Shown: one piece after another, positions 28,468-38,661 of the stretch
Layout: every line of letters starts with the position of its first letter
Numbering within the stretch: the stretch's first letter is position 1
Source: Shewanella surugensis
Lineage (GTDB): Bacteria > Pseudomonadota > Gammaproteobacteria > Enterobacterales > Shewanellaceae
Length of the DNA: 64,000 nt
Direction of reading: 5' to 3'
Assembly (NCBI RefSeq): GCF_023284005.1
Contig: NZ_JAKIKS010000001.1
Span: 106,677 to 170,676, forward strand
The notes under the pieces: generated by a model
Told to the model about the DNA's origin: nothing
Databases searched by the model: none
The model's input: the letters and a program-made list of their open reading frames with translations, nothing else
Position numbers and translations under genes: made by a program

Positions 28468-31400
28468 ATGAACATAGCGCAATATGCTATACAGCATCGA
28501 GTTATTAGCTGGATGTTCGCCTTACTTCTGTTAATTGGTGGCGGTTTATCCTTTTTTAAATTAGGTCAACTTGAGTTTCCTGAATTTACCATTAAACAAG
28601 CGTTAGTGATCACGGCTTATCCTGGCGCTTCTCCTGAGCAAGTTGAAGAAGAAGTCACCTTGCCTTTAGAAGATGCATTGCAACAACTCGATAGTATTAA
28701 ACACATTACCTCCATTAATAATGCAGGCATGTCGCAAATACAAATTGAAATAAAAGAGAATTACCCCAGCAATGTCTTACCGCAGATCTGGGATGAAGTC
28801 AGACGTAAAATCAGTGATACGGTGCCTAAATTACCACCCGGTGTAGCCACGCCTGCTGTCATCGATGACTTTGGGGATGTTTACGGCATTTTGTTCAATA
28901 TTGCAGGTAAAGGCTTTAGCACCCGAGAATTACAAAACTATGCTGACTTTGTCAGACGCGAACTGGTGCTCGTGCCGGGGGTGAAAAAAGTCACCATTGC
29001 CGGAAAAGTCACCGAACAAATAGTTGTGGAAATATCACAGCAAAAACTCAATGCTCTGGGACTTAATCCTGACTACATTTACAGTTTAATTAATCATCAA
29101 AATGGGGTATCTAACGCCGGCAGTATTCGTGTAGGCGATAATCGTATTCGTATTCATCCCACAGGCGAATTTCACAGTATCAATGAAATGGAGCACTTGT
29201 TGGTGAGTGCGCCGGGTAGCCAGCAACTGGTTTATCTAGGGGATATTGCCAAGGTTTATAAAACCAATGATGAAACCCCCAACAATTTATACCGCAATCA
29301 AGGTGCTAGCGCGTTATCAATGGGCATTTCTTTCTCGAGTGGCGTCAATGTTGTCGATGTCGGCCAAGCTGTCGCCAAACGCCTAACAGAACTTGAAAGT
29401 GAACGTCCTTTCGGCATTGAGCTTAATCAAGTCTATGATCAAGGCAAGATGGTCAATCAAACCATCAATGGCTTTTTAATCAATTTAGCCGAGTCTGTGG
29501 CCATTGTGATTATCGTGTTGCTGGTGTTTATGGGCGTTCGCTCAGGCTTACTAATGGGAGTGGTATTATTGCTCACCATTTTAGGCACCTTCATTGTGAT
29601 GAGCATGCTCAATATTGACCTACAAATTATTTCCTTAGGGGCATTGATCATTGCCTTAGGCATGCTGGTTGATAATGCCATTGTGGTCACAGAAGGGATT
29701 TTAATCGCGCTTAAACGCGGTCAAACTCGACTCGATGCCGCTAAAAGTGTCGTGAATCAAACCCAATGGCCCTTATTGGGCGCGACTTTCATCGCTATCA
29801 TCGCCTTCGCCCCAATTGGTTTATCGGATACGGCGACCGGTGAATTCTGCGTCTCTTTATTCCAAGTATTACTGATCTCACTCTTTATCAGTTGGATCAC
29901 GGCCATTACCTTAACGCCTTTTTTCTGTCATCTGTTATTTAAAGACGGCAAAGTCGAAGATGCGGGTAATGAGGATCCTTACAAAGGTTGGTTATTTAAC
30001 CTTTATCGCCAACTGCTTGGTTTTTGCATGCGTTTTCGCTTATTGACCTTAGCCGTAGTGATAGCAGCCCTGGTGTTGTCTATGTCTGGATTTGGGCACA
30101 TCAAAAATGTGTTCTTTCCGGCGTCAAATACGCCGATATTTTTTATTGACGTTTGGATGCCAGAAGGCACCGATATTCATGCGACTGAACATTTTGTCTC
30201 AAAATTAGAGCAACATATTCAGCAGCAACAAGATCAACAAGACGTCGGGGTCGTCAACATCACGACGGTAATAGGCCAGGGCGCTCAACGTTTTGTGCTG
30301 CCTTATGTCCCCGAAAAAGGCTACCCAGCCTACGCTCAGCTCTTAATTGAGATGAATGATTTACCAAATTTATATGCCTATATTAAAGCGGTATCCCATG
30401 ATTTGCGTCTACACTTTCCTGAAGCACAATACAGCTTTAAGTATCTAGAAAATGGCCCAGCGCCTGCGGCAAAAATTGAAGCTCGTTTTTACGGCGAAGA
30501 TCCCATCGTTCTGCGCCAGCTTGCTGCCAAAGCTGAAGTCATTTTAAAAGCAGAGCCTAGCGCTGACAGTGTCAGACATAATTGGCGCAATCAACTGTTA
30601 GTGATCCGTCCTGAAATCGCGACTGCCCAAGCACGAGAAGCGGGGATCAACAAACAAGATATTGATAATGCTTTACTCATCAATTTCGGGGGGAAAACCG
30701 TGGGTGTCTATCGTGATAACAGCCATTTATTGCCCATTATCGCCCGCTCACCCGATGAAGAAAGACTCGATGCCGATAGCATTTGGAAACTCCAAGTGTG
30801 GAGCGGTGAAAACAATATGTTTGTGCCTGGCACGCAAGTGATCTCAGCCTTTGATAGTCAATGGGAGAATCCACTGATCATGCGCCGCGATCGTAAGCGC
30901 GTCATTTCAGTGATGGCTAACCCCAGTCTTGATAGCGATGAGACGGCCGACTCGGTCTTTAGAAAAATCCGCACTGAGGTTGAAGCCATCCCCCTACCTG
31001 TGGGCTACGAGCTTGAGTGGGGCGGCGAATATGAAACCTCAACAGAAGCGCAAAAATCAGTGTTTAGCTCAATCCCTATGGGTTACCTTGCCATGTTCTT
31101 AATCACTGTATTGCTGTTTAACTCAGTCCGTCAACCGATTGTCATTTGGTTTACCGTGCCGCTGGCCTTAATTGGCGTGGTATCGGGACTGTTATTATTT
31201 GATGCCCCCTTTAGCTTCATGGCGTTACTCGGACTACTTAGTTTAACAGGGATGATCATTAAAAATGGTATTGTGTTGGTTGACCAAATTAATCTCGAAC
31301 TCAGTCAAGGCAAAGAAGCGTATTACGCTGTGGTTGACTCTTCCGTCAGTCGTGTTCGCCCAGTATTGATGGCCGCGATTACCACTATGCTAGGTATGCT

Positions 31401-31581
31401 GCCATTATTAACCGATGCCTTTTTTGGCTCTATGGCCATCACTATTATCTTCGGATTAGGTTTTGCCTCGGTATTGACGTTAATCGTCCTGCCCGTCACT
31501 TACACTTATATTTGTGGCGTATCGATGCCGAATAAAAAAGCCAAACAAAGCAGTATTAAGCAGCCTGTCACGGCGCAATAA
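28468..31581 (+). CDS. RND-family efflux permease (AcrB type)
   Basis: 1037 aa inner-membrane proton antiporter that drives export with the adaptor encoded just before it. Twelve spans are expected: one near residue 15, a cluster at about 335-510, one near 530 and a cluster near 860-1020. Periplasmic porter-domain signatures are GASPEQVEEEVTLPLEDALQ and GEFCVSLFQVLL. The proton-relay segment is GALIIALGMLVDNAIVVTEG, with the two adjacent Asp/Asn residues usual for the family. Substrate unknown; the sequence is of the broad multidrug class. Confidence 0.95.
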   Translation: MNIAQYAIQHRVISWMFALLLLIGGGLSFFKLGQLEFPEFTIKQALVITAYPGASPEQVEEEVTLPLEDALQQLDSIKHITSINNAGMSQIQIEIKENYPSNVLPQIWDEVRRKISDTVPKLPPGVATPAVIDDFGDVYGILFNIAGKGFSTRELQNYADFVRRELVLVPGVKKVTIAGKVTEQIVVEISQQKLNALGLNPDYIYSLINHQNGVSNAGSIRVGDNRIRIHPTGEFHSINEMEHLLVSAPGSQQLVYLGDIAKVYKTNDETPNNLYRNQGASALSMGISFSSGVNVVDVGQAVAKRLTELESERPFGIELNQVYDQGKMVNQTINGFLINLAESVAIVIIVLLVFMGVRSGLLMGVVLLLTILGTFIVMSMLNIDLQIISLGALIIALGMLVDNAIVVTEGILIALKRGQTRLDAAKSVVNQTQWPLLGATFIAIIAFAPIGLSDTATGEFCVSLFQVLLISLFISWITAITLTPFFCHLLFKDGKVEDAGNEDPYKGWLFNLYRQLLGFCMRFRLLTLAVVIAALVLSMSGFGHIKNVFFPASNTPIFFIDVWMPEGTDIHATEHFVSKLEQHIQQQQDQQDVGVVNITTVIGQGAQRFVLPYVPEKGYPAYAQLLIEMNDLPNLYAYIKAVSHDLRLHFPEAQYSFKYLENGPAPAAKIEARFYGEDPIVLRQLAAKAEVILKAEPSADSVRHNWRNQLLVIRPEIATAQAREAGINKQDIDNALLINFGGKTVGVYRDNSHLLPIIARSPDEERLDADSIWKLQVWSGENNMFVPGTQVISAFDSQWENPLIMRRDRKRVISVMANPSLDSDETADSVFRKIRTEVEAIPLPVGYELEWGGEYETSTEAQKSVFSSIPMGYLAMFLITVLLFNSVRQPIVIWFTVPLALIGVVSGLLLFDAPFSFMALLGLLSLTGMIIKNGIVLVDQINLELSQGKEAYYAVVDSSVSRVRPVLMAAITTMLGMLPLLTDAFFGSMAITIIFGLGFASVLTLIVLPVTYTYICGVSMPNKKAKQSSIKQPVTAQ

Positions 31582-31603
31582 CAACACTGTTTCAACCGTA
31601 AAC

Positions 31604-31639
31604 AAAAAAGCGCTGACATTGACATGTCAGCGCTTTTTT
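31604..31639. terminator. Bidirectional terminator between RND operon and dapD
   Basis: AGCGCTGACAT (31609-31619) pairs with ATGTCAGCGCT (31624-31634) around loop TGAC. A and T runs on both sides make it work for both convergent units. Confidence 0.9.
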
Positions 31640-31673
31640 AACGATTGAAGCAAATTCGATAAGCCACTATGTA

Positions 31674-32834
31674 TTAATTGCTATGCAACGCCGAATTTAA
31701 CTCAATCGTTTTAGGGTTCGGTTTACAAAAAACTTGGCCCGTCTGCGAATCTTGAATAAAGAGTAATTTCTCACGGCCTGACAGCGCCATCGCTTTAACA
31801 ATATTATCACCTGCAGCAACACTATTGCCGCCTAAATCCACGGGCTTATCTTGCGCATCTAATAGTGACACTTTCATGCCTGCATAAATATACAAACCCG
31901 CCGCAATGGTTGAACCAAAGCCTAATGAAATGCCCGTACCTGAATTCGCGCCTAACAAGCATTTCTCACCGATACTAATGACATTATTATTACCACCCGA
32001 TAAGGTGCCCATGATAGATGCGCCACCACCAATATCACTGTCTTTTTTGACAAAAACACCTGCAGAAACCCGCCCTTCAACCATGGCGTTACCTTCTGTT
32101 CCCGCATTAAAATTAACATAACCTGCTGGCATTACAGTGGTGCCTTCACCTAAATAAGCACCCAGACGTGCGCGCCCCACATCGGCAACACGCACCCCCG
32201 TTGGAATATGATAATTGAGCATGTAGGGGAATTTATCCACATGGGTCACAGTGAGCGGCTTGCCCGCCAGTAAATAACTCACACGCTGAGTTTCAACATC
32301 GGTAGGCAGCATTGGGCCTACATTCGTCCAAGCCACATTGGTTAATTGACCAAATGCGCCATCAAGACACAAACCATGAGGCTGCACTTTACGTTGAGAT
32401 AAACACTGAAGTTTAAAGTAAGCTTCTTCCGCACTCGCTACCGCTTGCGCGCCATCAAACAAATAAAAGACACCAATATCGGTTTGACCATAGTCATTTT
32501 GAGGCTCTGGATTATCGACTAAGGTTTTGAACAATTGCACATTAGCATGGGCGTCGAGTGAATCATGAAAAGGGGCAAACTGATTAAACACTTCATTGAG
32601 CGTCTGTGCAGATAAAGAAACAAAACCACTCGCTTGCTGAAAGCCAGTTGCCTTTAATAACACCGCTGCGGTACCAAAATTAACATCAAAATTAATCAGA
32701 GGATACAGCACATCTAACGTTGCATCACCTTTACTGCGGCGAACGCCTAAACCGAACGCGACGGGTTTTTGATATTGACTATCGGCTTGGATCTCTGTGA
32801 CATACTGCGTAAATGCTTCTTTTGTGCTGATCAT
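31674..32834 (-). CDS. dapD: 2,3,4,5-tetrahydropyridine-2,6-dicarboxylate N-succinyltransferase
   Basis: Succinylates tetrahydrodipicolinate in lysine and diaminopimelate synthesis. At 386 aa it belongs to the longer DapD class seen in Pseudomonas and actinobacteria, not the 274-aa E. coli class. Matches are LPNVAWTNVGP-type text (LTNVAWTNVGPML), DKFPYMLNYHIPTGVRVADVGRARLGAYLGEGTTVMPAGYVNFNAGTEG and MGTLSGGNNNVISIGEKCLLGANSG, the left-handed beta-helix core at about 220-330. Monocistronic, ending at a shared terminator. Confidence 0.95.
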   Translation of the reverse strand: MISTKEAFTQYVTEIQADSQYQKPVAFGLGVRRSKGDATLDVLYPLINFDVNFGTAAVLLKATGFQQASGFVSLSAQTLNEVFNQFAPFHDSLDAHANVQLFKTLVDNPEPQNDYGQTDIGVFYLFDGAQAVASAEEAYFKLQCLSQRKVQPHGLCLDGAFGQLTNVAWTNVGPMLPTDVETQRVSYLLAGKPLTVTHVDKFPYMLNYHIPTGVRVADVGRARLGAYLGEGTTVMPAGYVNFNAGTEGNAMVEGRVSAGVFVKKDSDIGGGASIMGTLSGGNNNVISIGEKCLLGANSGTGISLGFGSTIAAGLYIYAGMKVSLLDAQDKPVDLGGNSVAAGDNIVKAMALSGREKLLFIQDSQTGQVFCKPNPKTIELNSALHSN

Positions 32835-33016
32835 CTTGGTCTCTTATTAATGAATAAAATGAACGGATATAAAGTCACCTGAATAGCCTTTATACCATCG
32901 AATGATGAGAATTAAGTATCAGAAGGATAAACGCCACCTACGGTAAAGTCTACTCCCACACTCTTGAGCTAAAAATTTGCCGCTTTTACTCAACAAGACA
33001 TTTAAAAAACAATAAC

Positions 33017-33055
33017 AAAAAAGCCTTGCAAACTTTAACTTGCAAGACTTTTTTA
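33017..33055 (-). terminator. Terminator of the ceramidase gene
   Basis: CTTGCAA (33025-33031) and TTGCAAG (33040-33046) with A and T runs flanking, directly after the reverse-strand stop at 33075. Confidence 0.75.
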
Positions 33056-33074
33056 ATCGATCACTATGACATCA

Positions 33075-35180
33075 CTATTTTACTTCGAAAGTACTCGATT
33101 TACCCGAATAGCTATTTAAAGCGCCACTCCATCCACTTTTCCAGTAGCCATGATGACGAATACGATAAGTTCCTGTCGGCATGTCATCCTCAATCGTCCA
33201 CTCTAACTTGGCATCAGAACACGCCATGCAATCAATATCCGTATCACGGATCCAAACAAACAGAGTGCTGGCATCATTTTCTGTTAACTGCGTTTCCCAA
33301 CTGCCATTCACTTTACGTTGCACCTCAAAGAAAGCGTCCATGGTTTTGAAGTTATTTTGAGGGTGGCCTGACCGAAACTTCACCGTAACGGTATCGCCAA
33401 GATTATAGCTTGAAGAGGCATCTTTGGTGGTTTCACCAAATGATTCCCAAAGTCGCTTATCATCATATACCACTCCAGCGGCATAGATCAGTTGATCATT
33501 TTCACGATTAATCGGTGTTGGGCCATCGGATACAGAAGAACCTTTAGCGATGGAATCAGCCAGCTCGGTGAATATTTGACGATGTGCCGCTAATGAATCA
33601 GGGCCAAATACCGTATGAGCACCTTCATAATATTGCTGATCATACTCTTCATTTGTGGTGATATAACCACTATAAGCATTAGCCAAACCTGCGATAACAA
33701 CATGCTTAACCCCACTGGCCTCTAATGCCGCTAACACATCACTACGTAAACGGCGCCCTGACATGGTGGTCATTTCGCCCGGCACGCCGACTAACGCTAA
33801 CTCACCAATTTGAAATAACTGAAAAGGCAGAGTATCACTATATAAATCAATATTATCGCTTAACTCTATATTCACGAATGTGGGTTTTGGATATTGACAT
33901 TCCTCATATTGATCACTCCCCGTCGCAATATTTGAAAACGCATCCAATAAACCGAGTAAAGGGTAACCTGCTAGCACATTACCAATTAAGGTATCGTTTT
34001 CATTCCAATAAGTCCCTTCGTTATCTTGGGTCATTCCTTCTAAAATACCGTCCATATCGGAAGGACCATCCCAAGCCGCTCCTGCAGTAAAGGACCAACC
34101 CACTGTACCGCCACAAAGTGCTTGCGCTATACCAGATTGTGTATAACTTGCACCCACTTGATAATTAGGCATTTTGACATATTGAAAACGGTAATTTAAT
34201 GTCCCCGTTAATGAAGCCGTTGGATTATCATACAAAGACACTGCCATATCATATTGTTTGGTCGCCGATAAAATAACATCTTCTTTAGTTGTCTCCATAC
34301 AACCATTTTGCACACCACAGACATTGGGTGACACATCACCTTCATCACTGTTTGCAAAAGCGGCAACAAACCCCATCTTTAAAGGTGGTTGTGTGCCTTT
34401 TAACTTTTCAAATAACTGACTCGCCATACCTTTATTATCACCACTGATATAGCGGTAAGTTTGCGGAGAAGAGACGTTATGGACCGCAAACCAATTGATC
34501 ATACCAATTTCAGTACCATCATCTTTTAGTAGCTTGAGTACTGTCATGGTATCGTTAACATCAGTACTATAATCATCTTTATCTGGGTTAAAGGCATAGA
34601 CATCTTTATTACGATTAATACTAGCATCCGTCAAACTGCCTTGCGCAAATTTAATATTGCCCGAAGCCTTATTACTAAATGCACTGGCAATCGACTGATA
34701 AATACCCTCCACGATCGTAGCGTAGTTATCTTCATCATAACCCAGCGAACTTAAGTTTAGCATTACAGTATGATCATAACCGCCCGGACCAACATGGGTA
34801 TGGCTCGCGGTTAACATGACATTTTGCTCACTCAAATAAGGTGATAAACTGGAATTAGCTGCAATTTTAGCCATTACGCCTTGATGCACACTTTGTGGGA
34901 TACTTTGTAGATCTGCACTGACAAAAACGACAAAGTCATCCGTGCCTAGCGCCCCAATGGTGAATGCACGAGACCACAGACGAGTAAAAATGCCCTGTGT
35001 CGTTTGGGCTGTATCACCGTAGCCCACCATGCCTCTATCTGCCGCCGGTCCAGTAATATCATACATACCACTACCGACAAGCCACTCCCCAGCTTGAGCA
35101 GAGAAAGAACAGGCAATCGCACTCGACAATAACATTGAGCTTAACGTTAACGGTTTAAGTACAGAATTGAATCTATTCAT
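33075..35180 (-). CDS. Secreted neutral ceramidase
   Basis: 701 aa, neutral/alkaline ceramidase family, which splits ceramide into sphingosine and fatty acid. Signal peptide to about residue 30 (SFSAQA). The zinc segment ASHTHVGPGGYDHT lies at 125-138 and NWFAVHNVSS at 229-238. The nucleophile region NSDEGDVSPN puts the catalytic Ser at 284. A C-terminal immunoglobulin-like domain follows (about 555-701). It lies next to a LuxR regulator on the same strand 433 bp upstream. Ceramide is rare in gammaproteobacteria, so the substrate is probably external, from eukaryotic or other lipids (inference). Confidence 0.93.
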   Translation of the reverse strand: MNRFNSVLKPLTLSSMLLSSAIACSFSAQAGEWLVGSGMYDITGPAADRGMVGYGDTAQTTQGIFTRLWSRAFTIGALGTDDFVVFVSADLQSIPQSVHQGVMAKIAANSSLSPYLSEQNVMLTASHTHVGPGGYDHTVMLNLSSLGYDEDNYATIVEGIYQSIASAFSNKASGNIKFAQGSLTDASINRNKDVYAFNPDKDDYSTDVNDTMTVLKLLKDDGTEIGMINWFAVHNVSSPQTYRYISGDNKGMASQLFEKLKGTQPPLKMGFVAAFANSDEGDVSPNVCGVQNGCMETTKEDVILSATKQYDMAVSLYDNPTASLTGTLNYRFQYVKMPNYQVGASYTQSGIAQALCGGTVGWSFTAGAAWDGPSDMDGILEGMTQDNEGTYWNENDTLIGNVLAGYPLLGLLDAFSNIATGSDQYEECQYPKPTFVNIELSDNIDLYSDTLPFQLFQIGELALVGVPGEMTTMSGRRLRSDVLAALEASGVKHVVIAGLANAYSGYITTNEEYDQQYYEGAHTVFGPDSLAAHRQIFTELADSIAKGSSVSDGPTPINRENDQLIYAAGVVYDDKRLWESFGETTKDASSSYNLGDTVTVKFRSGHPQNNFKTMDAFFEVQRKVNGSWETQLTENDASTLFVWIRDTDIDCMACSDAKLEWTIEDDMPTGTYRIRHHGYWKSGWSGALNSYSGKSSTFEVK

Positions 35181-35613
35181 AAAGTATCCCCAGGCTTTAA
35201 AGCCATTAATTATTATTAGATGTAATCAGCAACCCAACCACACCCAATATAACAACTTGGCAACCAATGGGTCTTTACGCATGATAATTCAAAACTTTTT
35301 CAAAACACAAATCGACATATCGACAAATCGACAAATATAATGAAAACATTATTTACAAGTGCGTTACCAGTAGAGGTTAATCTTTCATCAATCGAGTATT
35401 TTAAAATGAAATAACCTATCTCAAGTATTTGAAAATAATATTTAAACAGGCCTTGCTTCGGCCTAAATAATGAAAGGGGAAAATAGAAGTTAGTCGACAA
35501 AAAAAGAGAAGTGTAAATTAGAGTAAATACACGACTTAAGTCGTAAGAGCATCCACACGAAGGCAAGATATAGAATTAACAGTTTCCCCCAAAACAACTG
35601 AGTTACTTCATAT
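35181..35613. other. Intergenic region between ceramidase and LuxR genes
   Basis: Spacer on the reverse strand, with three copies of ATCGACA in about 25 bases (35311-35335). It must hold the ceramidase promoter. No ORF. Confidence 0.45.
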
Positions 35614-36552
35614 TCATTGAGTTTGAGTTTCAAGTTGTGCCAACTCAGTACGGCTAGCAATATTGAGTTTTCGATATATTTTATAAAGATGATTCGAAAC
35701 CGTTGAAGGCGCAACGCCCATTTCTCTGGCCGCTTCTTTAAAAGACAAGCCCTTTGTCACCCATTTAACGACTTCTTTTTCCCGCAGACTGAGTAAATCA
35801 ACCGTGCGAGTTTCCCATAGTGCAATACAATATAAATCACCAAAAGCATTTGATGTCATCTGTAATCCTTTTTCAAGCAAGGCATGATCAAATACACTAA
35901 AGGGTAAGTGACCCGATGAATATTGAGGGTAATATTGACGCAGTAACGCCATGAAACGGGGTTGTGCTTCAAAAAACAAACCATATTTATCACAAATGGC
36001 TAACGCTTCTTGAGCATGACTTTTTTTTCTTTGAGTAAGATGTAAAAAATAATAATGGGAAGCGCTACTCACCAAGTGAAAACCTAAACGATCTAAGTTC
36101 TGCGTGTCATTAAGACTAAAAGGATTATGTTTTTCGAAACGATATAGGCTAATGAGATCGACAATACCCGTTGAAGCATCGGGTAATAAAATGCCTATAA
36201 TACGCTCCACGCCATATTGAGAGAAAAAATCAATATAAACGGAGCTTGAATAAAACAGCTCATCAGCAAGAACAGATGACATATCTAACGTCACTCCAGG
36301 CTGTTTTTTTAACGCTTCAAAAAAGGGATTAATGGTTTTTGTTTGCGCCAAAGCACTAGAATACGTCTCATCAACACCTAGAACATCAACACTATGAAAA
36401 CTATCAGAATCTAGCCGACCACATCCCCATAATGCACCATCAAAGTCTATTACTTGGGCTATTTGTGCCAGTGCGCGACGGCGATAGTCACTACTGCTCG
36501 TTGCCGCTAAACGATATAAATCTGCAATACAGATATCGATATTACTCATCAT
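35614..36552 (-). CDS. LuxR-family transcriptional regulator
   Basis: 312 aa. The C-terminal HTH (LSLREKEVVKWVTKGLSFKEAAREMGVAPSTVSNHLYKIYRKLNIASRTELAQL) is about residues 240-305. The N-terminal 200 residues look like a GAF/PAS-type sensor, not a phosphoreceiver, because no REC signatures are seen. It sits between the ceramidase (same strand) and the ADC-like operon (divergent, 120 bp), so either may be a target. Confidence 0.9.
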   Translation of the reverse strand: MMSNIDICIADLYRLAATSSSDYRRRALAQIAQVIDFDGALWGCGRLDSDSFHSVDVLGVDETYSSALAQTKTINPFFEALKKQPGVTLDMSSVLADELFYSSSVYIDFFSQYGVERIIGILLPDASTGIVDLISLYRFEKHNPFSLNDTQNLDRLGFHLVSSASHYYFLHLTQRKKSHAQEALAICDKYGLFFEAQPRFMALLRQYYPQYSSGHLPFSVFDHALLEKGLQMTSNAFGDLYCIALWETRTVDLLSLREKEVVKWVTKGLSFKEAAREMGVAPSTVSNHLYKIYRKLNIASRTELAQLETQTQ

Positions 36553-36672
36553 TCACCTTGGCTCGATCGGTATAGGTATGGCAATAGGTCATTTTTACTA
36601 TTTTTATTTCTCCACATAAACGTAATACTCAGCACCAAATCTATCACTTTTCAAACCTGTAGGGGTGTTTTC

Positions 36673-37545
36673 ATGGATGTTAATTTAAAGATCAACCCAG
36701 AACTGCTATCAAATGAAGAAAAATTCAACAATAACTTCTTTAAGCGCTTTCACTTAAGACACGCCGAACAACCATTACAATTGAATGAAAATATAGAAAA
36801 AAATTATCAATTTCCCACCTTTTATGCTGATGCGAGTTGTGCCATCGCCATTTTTCATTGTGACTATGCCGCCGCTAAAGCCATGATGCCCGATCCAAGC
36901 ATGGAGCCCGTTAAAATGACGAAGGGACGTTCATTGGTCATTTTTTCATGTTATGAATATCGCCATGTCATGAATGTCGCCCCTTATAATGAAATTGCCA
37001 TAACGATCCCCGTTGTTAGCGACGGGGGGATGAACTTGCCCATATTAACCATGCTGCTGGGGGATAAATTAAAGAACTTCGGCTATTACGTGTTTCATAT
37101 GCCCGTCACTTCGCTAGAAAACAGACTCAGAGGACGCAAAATTTGGGGACTACCTAAAGAAGTTGAGCAAATTAACATCACCAAAGATGAGCAATCTTCA
37201 AAAATTGAAGCCTCAATCGATGGACAAGCCCCTTATCTGACACTCTCGATTCCTACACAAGGTCAAGCCCAATCATTTGATGTTAAGTCAAATCTGTTGT
37301 CTGTACTGAACTCTAACAGGCTTAAAAGTACCACTCAATTTAAAGGCACCTTCAATTTAAACAAAAATATGAAGACCTTACTGACAAAATCGGATGTCGG
37401 TAATGGGATCAATATACAACTTGGCGATGGGCCTATGGCTGATAAATTAAAGGCCTTAAAAATAGAACAGCACGCTTTTCAATATCGCTATACCGATAAC
37501 ATGAATGCGTGTTTCGACCTTCCCCATGAAACAAGGAGCTGTTAA
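36673..37545 (+). CDS. Acetoacetate decarboxylase-like protein
   Basis: 290 aa. Similar to the acetoacetate decarboxylase family (ADC fold) by length and by the RHVMNVAPYNEIAITIPVVSDG and GRKIWGLPKEVEQINI blocks. The Lys of the last block may correspond to the Schiff-base region. Substrate unknown. Its stop overlaps by one base the ATG of the reductase-like gene (TAATG), so the two are a coupled pair. Family assignment is likely, the exact reaction is not. Confidence 0.8.
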   Translation: MDVNLKINPELLSNEEKFNNNFFKRFHLRHAEQPLQLNENIEKNYQFPTFYADASCAIAIFHCDYAAAKAMMPDPSMEPVKMTKGRSLVIFSCYEYRHVMNVAPYNEIAITIPVVSDGGMNLPILTMLLGDKLKNFGYYVFHMPVTSLENRLRGRKIWGLPKEVEQINITKDEQSSKIEASIDGQAPYLTLSIPTQGQAQSFDVKSNLLSVLNSNRLKSTTQFKGTFNLNKNMKTLLTKSDVGNGINIQLGDGPMADKLKALKIEQHAFQYRYTDNMNACFDLPHETRSC

Positions 37546-38564
37546 TGGCAAACAAACATTATCTTATTTTTGGGGCGGGTGCGATTGGCACCACTGTCGC
37601 CACTTGGTTGAATCAAGCTCAGTTAAATGTGTGTTTATTTGATACACAAGCAGTCGCTGAACATATTAACCAACATGGACTCGATATTTATCATGGCGAA
37701 AAGCCCAATGTGCGCCACAAGAGCCAAGTTCACGCTTATTGGCAATTAGCCGATGTCCCGAAACCCGATGTCATTATTCTTTGTGTTAAAAACTATAGTT
37801 TACATGGTGTGAGTCAATTATTATCGGAGCACTTTGGTAAAGAGACGATGATAGTCGGTCTTCAAAATGGAATAGAGAATCAGCAAGTACTGCCTGAATA
37901 CTTCAGTAAAATCATTTATGGGGTACTTTGTTTTAATGCTTGGGTCGATGGTTTTGGCGTGGTGGGTTACCAGAAAAAAGGGCCTATCGCCCTTGGACAT
38001 AACGGTGGAATAAAAACAGAAGAAATCAATGCGATCACCCGTGACTTCAATAAAGGAGTTGAAAGTATTGTTTATCAAAACCTTGCCGATACGGCTCATT
38101 GTAAAATTGTCATCAATCTAACCAATTCATTAACGACATTAGTCGCTTTACATCAAAATGATCAATCCAAGAGTAAGAAGTTTCAAAAATTACTGACCAG
38201 TATGACCTACGAAGGCATAAAAGTGATGAAAGCGGCAGGGTTCAAAGAAAGTCAATTAGGCGGAATGCCTAGCTGGGCTCTGATCACCGCAGCAGGACTA
38301 TTACCCGGATTTTTGACTCGAAAACCTTATTTAAAAAACTTAAAAAAGTTAGTTGTTTCGAGTATGGCTCAAGACATTATTTTAAAGGGTGGCAGTGTCT
38401 CTGAACTCGAATCTATTAATGGCTATGTTATCGATTTAGCTAAAAAACATAATGTCAATATTCCGGTCAATAATGCCATTTATGCACTCTGTAAAGAGGC
38501 CTTTAGCCAACAACCCTTTAAAGCCATTTCGATTGATGCCATTTGGGCACGCGTAAAATCATAG
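37545..38564 (+). CDS. Ketopantoate reductase-like (PanE/ApbA fold) dehydrogenase
   Basis: 339 aa. N-terminal Rossmann site LIFGAGAIGTTVATWLNQ, then VKNYSL, VGLQNGIENQ and the C-terminal helical domain with INLTNSL. This is the ApbA/PanE fold, which reduces a 2-oxo acid with NADPH. Here it is paired with an ADC-like gene rather than pan genes, so a different substrate is more likely. A true PanE assignment is not supported. Confidence 0.85.
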   Translation: MANKHYLIFGAGAIGTTVATWLNQAQLNVCLFDTQAVAEHINQHGLDIYHGEKPNVRHKSQVHAYWQLADVPKPDVIILCVKNYSLHGVSQLLSEHFGKETMIVGLQNGIENQQVLPEYFSKIIYGVLCFNAWVDGFGVVGYQKKGPIALGHNGGIKTEEINAITRDFNKGVESIVYQNLADTAHCKIVINLTNSLTTLVALHQNDQSKSKKFQKLLTSMTYEGIKVMKAAGFKESQLGGMPSWALITAAGLLPGFLTRKPYLKNLKKLVVSSMAQDIILKGGSVSELESINGYVIDLAKKHNVNIPVNNAIYALCKEAFSQQPFKAISIDAIWARVKS

Positions 38565-38619
38565 CCTCTTCTTGATAGCTTGATAGCCAAATAAAATCAC
38601 ACTAAAAATAGCCAATAAA

Positions 38620-38643
38620 AAAGGTAGCGTTATCACTACCTTT
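38620..38643. terminator. Bidirectional terminator
   Basis: AAAGGTAG (38620-38627) and CTACCTTT (38636-38643), between convergent genes 37545-38564 and 38662-39021. Confidence 0.7.
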
Positions 38644-38661
38644 ATCTTTACTGCTGGTTAC

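Noticed and set aside
37545..38564. Gene as panE of pantothenate synthesis
   Set aside because: It has the right fold but is paired with an ADC-like gene far from panB/panC, so the specific name is not supported.
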